A stretch of DNA of 56,391 nucleotides from an uncultured Muribaculaceae bacterium (GTDB lineage: Bacteria > Bacteroidota > Bacteroidia > Bacteroidales > Muribaculaceae). The first letter of the stretch is position 1. Each line of letters opens with the position of its first letter. The stretch lies in NCBI GenBank assembly GCA_910586565.1, contig CAJUIT010000020.1, positions 1-56,391 on the forward strand. The letters are read 5' to 3'. Shown here one piece after another: positions 50,036-56,391 of the stretch. Made by a program: the position numbers and the translations under genes. The notes under the pieces are model-generated. The model made no database searches. It saw only the letters and a program-made list of their open reading frames with translations, and was not told the origin of the DNA.

Positions 50036-51292
50036 TTATTTTGACGCTTTGAAGTTGAAAATGGGTCGTATTATAGAATCGATGTTGACGGTAGCCCCTA
50101 TATTTGCAATAATTTCATGGGCCGGTTTATAAACCATGGGAGATTCATCGCGAGTAAAGTCATTGACACTCTCGGAGTATATTCCTGACATGGATGCTTC
50201 GAAATCGTGCATTGAAATTTGCTGATATGCTTGTGTGCGACTGAGAACGCGCCCCGCTCCATGAGGAGCCGAGCAGTTCCAGTCGGGATTGCCTTTTCCT
50301 GTGCAGAGCAATGAGCCATCCCGCATATTTAGCGGAATTATGCACCGCTCGCCTGCTGCGGCTGAAATTGCTCCTTTGCGGATTATATTGTCATCACTGA
50401 TATAGTTGTGAACCGATTCAAATTCTTCTATTACTTTTACTTCCGGAAAGAATTTCATGAGAAGCATAGAAATTAGTTTTCGGTTTAGCACAGCCCACTG
50501 TTGGCAGATGCGCATGTCGTGAAGATAATCCTCACGCGCCTCACCCTCCACATAACACAGCTCTCGCGGCAACCGTGGTTCGGTTTCCTGTCGTGAATTG
50601 CGCATATTTTTTATTACGGCCTGTAGTTCGGAGCGGCGTCCGGCACTCTTGTATTCCTCAATGGTGCGCTTGATGGCCGCCTCAAATTCGTCGCTCCCCT
50701 CCGTAAGATGCTTTATTGCATGCTGTTGGTAGATTTCAGCCACCTGTTTACCAAGATTGCGTGAGCCTGTGTGAATAACGAGATAGATGTTTCGTTCGTT
50801 ATCCTTATCCAACTCGATAAAATGATTTCCCCCTCCAAGTGAACCTATGGCTTTATTGATGCGATCGATGTATTTCAGGTCGCGGTAGCAACGGAGTTGA
50901 GTCACCAGCTTTTTAGCCTCGCGGTAAATATCCATTTCCTCCTGCACAAGGGGGGTGAATCCAAATCTGTCCTCCCGAACAATCATCCCTGAGGGAACAT
51001 TGGCTCGGATATGCTCATTGAAGGCATGATAATCAATGTCTTTTATTTCCCCGAGGTTTAGGATTCTCATGCCACATCCGATATCTACACCAACTATATT
51101 GGGTATTACTTTATCCCCGAGATTACCGGTAAACCCAATTACGCATCCTGCGCCGGCGTGAACATCGGGCATTATGCGTATTTTCTTATTTGAAAACACA
51201 TCGATGGAAAGCAACAACATGATTTGTTGCAATGCGTTTTCGTTAATCCTGTCGGTGAATATCTTCACGTCGTAACCTTCAATAGATTTCAT
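50036..51292 (-). CDS. rtcB: RtcB-family RNA ligase (first paralogue)
   Basis: RtcB joins RNA 2',3'-cyclic-phosphate or 3'-phosphate ends to 5'-OH ends with GTP and manganese. In 418 residues the full active site is present: D70 and C73 in 'VGVDIGCGM', H157 in 'GGGNHFIE', H174 in 'HTGSRNLG', H295 in 'HNYI', and the guanylylated histidine H344 in 'APHGAGRVLSR'. An inserted charged helical segment (about 200-245) is absent from the second paralogue. It has its own promoter with the shared motif and is divergent from the nuclease gene. It differs strongly from the prfH-linked RtcB. Confidence 0.93.
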   Translation of the reverse strand: MKSIEGYDVKIFTDRINENALQQIMLLLSIDVFSNKKIRIMPDVHAGAGCVIGFTGNLGDKVIPNIVGVDIGCGMRILNLGEIKDIDYHAFNEHIRANVPSGMIVREDRFGFTPLVQEEMDIYREAKKLVTQLRCYRDLKYIDRINKAIGSLGGGNHFIELDKDNERNIYLVIHTGSRNLGKQVAEIYQQHAIKHLTEGSDEFEAAIKRTIEEYKSAGRRSELQAVIKNMRNSRQETEPRLPRELCYVEGEAREDYLHDMRICQQWAVLNRKLISMLLMKFFPEVKVIEEFESVHNYISDDNIIRKGAISAAAGERCIIPLNMRDGSLLCTGKGNPDWNCSAPHGAGRVLSRTQAYQQISMHDFEASMSGIYSESVNDFTRDESPMVYKPAHEIIANIGATVNIDSIIRPIFNFKASK

Positions 51293-51578
51293 GGATGTAA
51301 AATAATTTAGATGAGAGAAATCCCAATGTGAGTGGCCGCAACCGGTGACTCCGCATTTAAATTTTTCGCCAAAAATAATTTATAGATGGCTCAGTTTGCG
51401 ATACAGAATAGCTAATGTAAGCAAGTTATGAAAAATTTTTGTAACTTGCATCGCATATTGATATATCATGTCTTTACTTTTGCAGAGTAAACTTGAATAA
51501 TCAAGCCGAGGGAGCACCTATGGAGAAGGAAGTTTTTTAAATAAAATAATACTAACCATGTAAATACAATCTGCTGTT
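51293..51578. promoter_or_regulatory. Divergent control region of the island (sites B and C and a dyad)
   Basis: Site B (minus, for rtcB): TATCGCAAACTGAG at 51403-51390 and TATTTTTG at 51377-51370, 26 bp between first bases. Site C (plus, for the nuclease): CATCGCATATTGA at 51449-51461 and TACTTTTG at 51475-51482, again 26 bp. Between them the dyad GCAAGTTA (51421-51428) and TAACTTGC (51442-51449) flanks an AAAAATTTTT centre. Downstream of site C a leader of about 90 nt contains a 6-codon frame, MEKEVF (51520-51540). The exact repetition of spacing argues for one regulator acting at all sites. Confidence 0.7.
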
Positions 51579-52751
51579 ATGTGTGAAGAAAAAAATCATA
51601 AAAATTATCTGGAGAAATCACCGATGTTTCAACTCAGTCTGTCGTCGAAGGAGTTGTTTCATTCTAATTTTCTAAAGTGGATATCGCATGTAAATCCTGA
51701 GTTGTTCAAATCTTTAATCAAGCGTGTATCAAAGAATAAAATTGATGTAGAGCGCTGGGGCAAGGACTATACTGTTGAGCGCGAGAAGAACAACTACGAT
51801 TTATGTGTTATGCATAACGGTGAGATTGTTTTAGTTATTGAAAACAAAGTGAAGAGCATTCCCTCTGAAACTCAGCTGGAGGAATATATGAAAGAAACCA
51901 GGAACGCTCAGCACATGTTGCTGTCGCTTGTCGGAGATTTTCCTCATAAAGAAGTAATTGAGAATTCGGGGTGGGTAGTTACGGATTATGGTTGTTTGGG
52001 CGAAGCTATTAAATCTCTGCTTTCCGAATTTGCATGTGGTGACAATGACTATAACAAACTGATAATGGAGGATTATGCCCAAATTGCATCTTGTCTCCAT
52101 GATTTACAAAAACCGTGGAATATAAATGCAGCTTCTCCATACTATGATTACGATGAGGATTGTGCAGCACTCCGCATAGCCGATATCAGAGAAAAAAACA
52201 AATTCAGTCAAATGGCAGTCATGCTGAAGGACCGACTCGATCAAATCCTTTCCAATCATGGAATTGCTGTGGAGTTTGGGGCCTCAAAAGAAAAATTATT
52301 TAATCTGCAAAATCCGTTGCAGCATGTTTTAATAGAGAGGGGAATGACGAGGTCGCAAGGGTTGCTGTCGGCTAAAATTCTAATAAAGGAAAATGTATCA
52401 TTGTTGATACAGGTACAAGATAAGCAATACAGGCATTGCATTGAGTTAAATAACACTGACACTGACAAGAGCGACGAGGACAATTGGCAAATTGTTAGCA
52501 GTAACGATGATTTAAAATGGTTTTTCAGAACGGAACACGGTGAAAACCCATTTGTCAAATTAATTGATAAATCGCAAAACTCAGAAATCAAGCCGTCTTT
52601 GAAGAAGAAGTATAATAAGTATGGTAAAGAGTTCTTATACCAATCAATAACAATCGGAAGTGAGGCCACCGTTGGCGACGTTCTGGATATGGTTGTTACT
52701 GATATAACTGATATCATAAAGCATTATATCGGCACGGATGTTGCTGAATGA
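51579..52751 (+). CDS. PD-(D/E)XK superfamily nuclease
   Basis: A 390-residue protein. The catalytic core is D74 in 'NNYDLCVM' and E88/K90 in 'LVIENKVKS', with a following helix 'TQLEEYM' that supplies the usual Gln. This matches the PDDEXK_4 type. The C-terminal two thirds (about 160-390) have no recognised domain. There is no methylase next to it, so it is not a plain restriction gene. It opens the plus-strand arm of the island behind site C. By eye, its codons are more AT-rich than those of the housekeeping genes, suggesting transfer. The target, DNA or RNA, is unknown. Confidence 0.85.
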   Translation: MCEEKNHKNYLEKSPMFQLSLSSKELFHSNFLKWISHVNPELFKSLIKRVSKNKIDVERWGKDYTVEREKNNYDLCVMHNGEIVLVIENKVKSIPSETQLEEYMKETRNAQHMLLSLVGDFPHKEVIENSGWVVTDYGCLGEAIKSLLSEFACGDNDYNKLIMEDYAQIASCLHDLQKPWNINAASPYYDYDEDCAALRIADIREKNKFSQMAVMLKDRLDQILSNHGIAVEFGASKEKLFNLQNPLQHVLIERGMTRSQGLLSAKILIKENVSLLIQVQDKQYRHCIELNNTDTDKSDEDNWQIVSSNDDLKWFFRTEHGENPFVKLIDKSQNSEIKPSLKKKYNKYGKEFLYQSITIGSEATVGDVLDMVVTDITDIIKHYIGTDVAE

Positions 52752-52847
52752 TGGTATAATCTTGCGATGGATTTAAAACTCCACGCATGGAAGTTGCGGA
52801 GATTATTCTAAAAATGGCCTCGCGTTATTTGGACAGCTGATTGAAAT

Positions 52848-53885
52848 ATGGAAAAAACAGAACAAATTCGACTGCTCAGTTGCTACCATGACAGATTATT
52901 CCAATTGCTTGGCATCCCTTTTTCCGAGATAATGGATGCTGCCGATGAGGGGTGGACCATAGAGCCGCACGCGGCTCTCGAAATATTAGGCGCATGGTAT
53001 CAAAAGAACAAAATTGATAATGATTATCAAATGGCGGCTTTTGTTGAATTGTGTGCAAAATATTGGAGGAAGGAATTAATAGAGGAACGAAAACATTTGC
53101 AACGACAGAACAAAAGCTTGGCATGCGACCACGATATCTTTGACATCTTTGAATGCCCTCCGCAACAATCTATCAAATATGATGAGGTTACAATTAGAAA
53201 TGAGCTGCTTTATTGCTGGCCCCGGTTGGGGCAGAACGCAGAACGGATAGTATTCGCTGCCGCAGCAATGGAAGTGTTGCAAAGTTTAAGTTGGAATAAA
53301 TTGTATTTTGATATTGCTGCTAATTATGGATTGGAAAGGCTCGAACAAGCGATTGTAGAACTTGGTGATAGCGATTTGATACGACTCAGGTATTTCTCGG
53401 CTGAAGACCGGTTTTCCGATATAAATATTAATTTATCATTGACTGCTGCAGAACTGAGTCACATTTCGTTGTTGAACAGCCACATGGAAACCCTGTTAGA
53501 CGATGTTGTGCAAAAAATGCGGTGTTCAATGCAACTCCTCAAAGAGAGCAAGCTAACAGAGTCGGCGTTGATAATTGGTAAATATTATTTTGTTCCGACA
53601 GCTCGTTCTGTGTCGGATATCATGCAGGCTCTTATGAGTGCGAAAGGTCAGGAAGAAATATTGTATGCACGACCCGGTGAAAATCAAAATCAGGTTGAAG
53701 AATGCGTAAACGACTGTTCCATTTCCAAAGAGTTTCCGATAATAAAATCGTTAAGGGAGCATTATGGCATACGGATATGTCAAGGCTTTATTAGCATGTT
53801 CCTGTTTGATTCAATTTTTACGATGAAGGACATTCTACAAATTTATCCCGAGCAGATAAAAGCAGGTGTTGAAATAAGATTTTAA
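52848..53885 (+). CDS. Protein of unknown family between nuclease and rtcB2
   Basis: I do not recognise this 345-residue protein. It is soluble, without signal peptide or membrane segments, mostly helical, and has no clear catalytic motif. Residues about 125-195 ('AERIVFAAAAMEVLQSLSWNKL', 'YGLERLEQAIVELGDSDLIRLRYF') look like a winged-helix unit. The C-terminus (about 300-345) is hydrophobic and ordered. It lies 96 bp after the nuclease and 21 bp before the second rtcB, so it is probably in the rtcB2-prfH operon and works with them. Like the nuclease, it is AT-rich. Confidence 0.75.
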   Translation: MEKTEQIRLLSCYHDRLFQLLGIPFSEIMDAADEGWTIEPHAALEILGAWYQKNKIDNDYQMAAFVELCAKYWRKELIEERKHLQRQNKSLACDHDIFDIFECPPQQSIKYDEVTIRNELLYCWPRLGQNAERIVFAAAAMEVLQSLSWNKLYFDIAANYGLERLEQAIVELGDSDLIRLRYFSAEDRFSDININLSLTAAELSHISLLNSHMETLLDDVVQKMRCSMQLLKESKLTESALIIGKYYFVPTARSVSDIMQALMSAKGQEEILYARPGENQNQVEECVNDCSISKEFPIIKSLREHYGIRICQGFISMFLFDSIFTMKDILQIYPEQIKAGVEIRF

Positions 53886-53906
53886 CTTGAATAAAGAAAC
53901 ATCACT

Positions 53907-55109
53907 ATGATAATAGAAGGAAAACAAACGTCGGCTGAGATATTCACAGATAATATTGAGGAAGAAGCACTTCTGTGGATAAAATCGCAATGTGACCATC
54001 GTGCGTTTGCCGGCGTGAAAATCGTTCAGATGCCCGATGTTCATGCCGGAACTACATGTAATGTCGGCACTGCCTATCGCATCGGAGCTTACGTAAATCC
54101 CGATCATGTCGGTGTAGATATCGGCTGTACGATTTCAATGCATCGTCTATCGGCTACTGTGAACCCCAAAGACTTCGCTTTGCTTGACCACCGGATTCGC
54201 GAGGCAATCCCTATGGGAGCTGATATTTGCCCCAAAAATAGCTTGAACGAAAAGGATTTGTTTAAATTCCTGAACGCCCAGTACAATAAAGCCCGTTCGG
54301 CGGCACCTGACCTGATAAATGAGGTGCCCCGGATTGATTCGCGGTTTATCTCCGATTTCTGCCGCCGTATTAAAATGCAGGAGGGAATATTCTACAAGAG
54401 TCTTGGTTCGCTCGGGGGAGGCAATCATTTCATAGAATATGGAGAGGAAAACGAAACAGGCAACGGATGGCTGACAATTCATTGCGGTTCCCGCAATCTG
54501 GGGGTGAAAGTGGCCAATCATTGGCACAACATAGCTAACAATCCCAAGCGGGGTGAATTTGCAGGCTTTTTATGGGGTGATGCTTTGAAAGGTTATCTTT
54601 CCGACATGATTCTTGCTCAGGCTTATGCGATTTTTAACCATCAGATTATACGCGACCGAATATCAACAATCATACGCAAATTTAACAAATTGAAATTTGT
54701 GGAAACTATTTTCACCACTCATAATTACATTTCGGTGGATGATGAATATCCCATACTGCGCAAGGGGGCAGTTGATGCCTCCGGAGGAAGAACTTTATGC
54801 ATCCCATTCAACATGCGTGATGGTATAGCGATTTGCGTTGGAAAAGGTAATGAACACTGGCTTAATACTGCACCTCATGGAGCCGGTCGAGCCATGTCGC
54901 GTGCGCAAGCGAGAAAGTCGATTGATTTGTCGTATTTCAAGGACAGCATGAACGGTATATTCTCCACATCTGTGTGTGAAAGCACTGTTGACGAATCACC
55001 TCAAGCCTATAAGCCAATGAATGAGATTTTGACTCTTATTGAACCGACAGTTGATGTTGTTGCAATTGTAAAACCGCGGTTAAATATCAAGGACATTCAT
55101 GAATTATGA
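53907..55109 (+). CDS. rtcB2: RtcB-family RNA ligase, PrfH-linked (RtcB2)
   Basis: A 400-residue RtcB with the complete active site: D71 and C74 in 'VGVDIGCTIS', H174 in 'GGGNHFIE', H192 in 'HCGSRNLG', H272 in 'HNYI', and H324 in 'APHGAGRAMSR' for guanylylation. Its stop overlaps the prfH start by 4 bp. In E. coli the RtcB2-PrfH pair restores ribosomes cut in the 16S rRNA decoding centre: PrfH frees the stalled peptide and RtcB2 reseals the break. The same pairing strongly suggests that role here. Confidence 0.93.
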   Translation: MIIEGKQTSAEIFTDNIEEEALLWIKSQCDHRAFAGVKIVQMPDVHAGTTCNVGTAYRIGAYVNPDHVGVDIGCTISMHRLSATVNPKDFALLDHRIREAIPMGADICPKNSLNEKDLFKFLNAQYNKARSAAPDLINEVPRIDSRFISDFCRRIKMQEGIFYKSLGSLGGGNHFIEYGEENETGNGWLTIHCGSRNLGVKVANHWHNIANNPKRGEFAGFLWGDALKGYLSDMILAQAYAIFNHQIIRDRISTIIRKFNKLKFVETIFTTHNYISVDDEYPILRKGAVDASGGRTLCIPFNMRDGIAICVGKGNEHWLNTAPHGAGRAMSRAQARKSIDLSYFKDSMNGIFSTSVCESTVDESPQAYKPMNEILTLIEPTVDVVAIVKPRLNIKDIHEL

Positions 55110-55711
55110 AAAAATATATTCAACTTACGGCAGGAAGAGGGCCTGTGGAATGTGCCCGCTCTGTGGCATTGGTGGCAGAAGAACTGCGGAAAATATTGCC
55201 TGACCTTCAGGTTGTAATCTACGAAGAGCACAAAACCGCGCCGGGATGTTTTATGTCTATGACTTTTGGGTCGGAGGAGGATATACCACAGTCAGTTATT
55301 CGAGAATGGGAAGGCACAGTGTTATGGCGATCAACCCGGAACAGCTGTCGTCCCGGGCATAAACGCAGCAATTGGTATGTGGGTGTTCATTTCATTGATC
55401 CTGTGTCACTGCCTGTGGTTGACGAGAGCGATATAGAATACAGAACTTGTCGCGCAGGGGGTAAGGGTGGACAGAATGTAAACAAAGTTGAAACGGCAGT
55501 CAGAGCAACACATAAACCAACCGGAGTAACTGTGAGATGTTCCGATGAACGTTCGCAATTCCAAAACAAAGCAAGAGCCAAAGAGCGGATTATGCTGAAA
55601 CTTTTGGAGTTGCAGGCTGATGCAGAAAATGAAGCTCGCGACTCGGCTTGGCTGCAACACATAACCCTCGTTAGAGGCAATCCTGTCAAGACCTTCAAGG
55701 GACCGCTATAG
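55106..55711 (+). CDS. prfH: Peptide chain release factor homologue PrfH
   Basis: A 201-residue release factor with the catalytic GGQ at 121-123 in 'CRAGGKGGQNVNKVETAVRATH'. The N-terminal half ('LTAGRGPVECARSVALVAEEL', 'GTVLWRSTRNSCRPGHKRSNWYVGV') is the PrfH-specific region that replaces stop-codon recognition. 'SDERSQFQNKARAKERI' closes the family match. It should hydrolyse peptidyl-tRNA on ribosomes with a broken decoding centre. It is coupled to rtcB2 by an ATGA overlap and ends the plus arm of the island. Confidence 0.95.
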   Translation: MKKYIQLTAGRGPVECARSVALVAEELRKILPDLQVVIYEEHKTAPGCFMSMTFGSEEDIPQSVIREWEGTVLWRSTRNSCRPGHKRSNWYVGVHFIDPVSLPVVDESDIEYRTCRAGGKGGQNVNKVETAVRATHKPTGVTVRCSDERSQFQNKARAKERIMLKLLELQADAENEARDSAWLQHITLVRGNPVKTFKGPL

Positions 55712-56047
55712 CCTTTCTCCATTCATTAAGCGTTATTCGGGGGCGTTCAAACGTATCACCGGTGAAAGCCACAACGCAGTTCAACATTCGCACAGGCTCA
55801 TGGCTATAGCTAAAAATAATTCCGTCAAATCAAAACGGTCATTTCATCAACGGCAAATGGGATAGCATATTTTTAAGACGAATGGCGAGAGGGGGCATTG
55901 GTTCTGCCACAGTCAGGGCGACAAGTTACTTGACTGATACCGAACTTTTCCACACGTCGCTCAATGTAGGGGTACTCACATTCGCGTAGCCCTGCGAGGC
56001 AAATGTCGGCCGGACATATTTTTGCAGGAAGCTGGTTTATTGTCTCT
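55712..56047. other. Region with decayed coding sequence right of prfH
   Basis: No intact gene is seen. On the minus strand a 69-residue frame (56082-55873), rich in Cys ('ICPADICLAGLRECEYPY', 'VTCRPDCGRT'), overlaps the broken YdeI-like gene in another frame. I do not recognise it; it may be the tail of a second decayed gene. The rest, 55712-55870, shows nothing. Confidence 0.35.
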
Positions 56048-56311
56048 TCATCGCCCATCCCCATGCAGGCCGTCAGTGCCATCGCATGATAACCGTTGGA
56101 GCGGTTCGCCGTCGACGCTTTTCAAAGTAGAGTCAATCCAACCGAAACAGAGAGCTTCTTCAACAGCATCGAGGTACCACAGTGCATCGTCAGGCGGCGT
56201 TTTGCCGCGCTTCGCCACCACCCAGCACTCACGCTCAGTGGCATGGTTTTCAATCAGCCAGTGCCGGAACTGCGACCTGTCTTTGATGTCGAGTATATTG
56301 ACGGGTGTCAT
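56048..56311 (-). pseudogene. Truncated YdeI/OmpD-associated family gene
   Basis: The first 75 residues match the start of the YdeI (OmpD-associated, 'bacteriocin-protection') family: 'FRHWLIENHATERECWVVAKRG', 'YLDAVEEALCFGWIDSTLK' and 'LQRLS'. Family members run to about 190-200 residues with 'PRR...W' following; here the frame breaks after LQRLS and stops within 13 codons. The remaining sequence downstream does not continue the family in any frame that I can see. So it is a fragment, not a working gene. Confidence 0.7.
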
Positions 56312-56331
56312 TGGGTGTGTTATTGTAATTA

Positions 56332-56391
56332 TTACTTGTAATTACGTTTTATCTCATCAATGGATTTGCCACCGATGCCGAAATTTTCATC
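56332..56391 (-). CDS. 3' end of a gene running off the window
   Basis: The last 19 codons of a minus-strand gene that enters from the right: '...DENFGIGGKSIDEIKRNYK' and TAA at 56334-56332. The family cannot be told from this piece. It would be just upstream of the YdeI-like fragment. Confidence 0.45.
   Translation of the reverse strand, partial: DENFGIGGKSIDEIKRNYK

Noticed and set aside
51579..52751. Restriction-modification system
   Set aside because: The nuclease has no methylase or specificity gene nearby; the shared promoter motif ties it to the RtcB island instead.
52763..52769. Fourth CATCGCA, on the minus strand after the nuclease gene
   Set aside because: No TAnnTTTG box lies 26 bp downstream of it on that strand and no gene starts there, so it is probably chance.
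1..56391. tRNA, rRNA, CRISPR arrays and intact transposases
   Set aside because: Looked for by eye in all intergenic regions and the coding frames; no convincing example was found.

Overview
The window looks like a chromosomal segment of a Bacteroidales bacterium, most likely Muribaculaceae-like. The grounds are promoters of the Bacteroidetes type (a TAnnTTTG box, often with TTG about 19 bp upstream), a secreted protein ending in a 'YYNLQG...' tail, a SusB-type GH97 enzyme, and typical Bacteroidales gene orders (DUF1599-DoxX-tpiA-SPOR-folE and ftsK-lolA-trxB). The assignment is made by eye from proteins and gene order. No rRNA, tRNA, CRISPR array or intact transposase was seen.

Layout. 1-5.5 kb: a secreted beta-sandwich protein, then the DUF1599/DoxX/tpiA/SPOR/folE group. 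5.6-7.4 kb (minus): rplY-pth-hslR translation operon. 7.7-9.8 kb: a sensor kinase whose H-box histidine is replaced by glycine. 9.9-12.8 kb (minus): recR with a GNAT gene, and a large membrane protein. 13.0-17.8 kb (plus): panC, panD, ffh, folD and a CapA-like gene. 17.8-23.5 kb (minus): a small protein, algH, trxB, a LolA-like gene and ftsK. 23.7-26.2 kb: blaI/blaR1-like pair. 26.4-29.7 kb (minus): membrane protein, LTA-synthase-type sulfatase and PAP2 phosphatase. 29.9-33.3 kb: M48 protease, HtrA protease and a Cys-rich Spy/CpxP-like protein. 33.6-39 kb: GH97, acyltransferase, MmcQ/YjbR and an amino-acid permease, followed by a GH3 relic. 39.5-48.2 kb: a redox and aldehyde-handling region (nitronate monooxygenase-like, AraC regulator, cupin-CMD fusion, two exported flavodoxins, two aldo/keto reductases, RibD-C reductase, Fe-alcohol dehydrogenase).

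The most notable part is 48.3-55.7 kb. Two gene arms diverge from about 51.4 kb. The minus arm holds an RtcB RNA ligase, a WYL regulator and a small protein that reads as a degenerate FtsZ homologue. The plus arm holds a PD-(D/E)XK nuclease, a protein of unknown family, a second RtcB and the release factor PrfH, whose start overlaps the rtcB stop. Three promoters in the island carry the same YATCGCA motif exactly 26 bp upstream of the TAnnTTTG box, so the two arms look like one regulon, probably under the WYL protein. RtcB2-PrfH pairs are known to rescue and re-seal ribosomes cut in the 16S decoding centre. The extra RtcB, nuclease, unknown protein and pseudo-FtsZ would make this an expanded RNA-damage response or defence island that I do not know as a described system.

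Other structures of note: a MITE-like element with terminal inverted repeats (44.15-44.34 kb), two near-identical terminators in opposite orientation at 35.6 and 39.0 kb, and a broken YdeI-like gene at the right edge.
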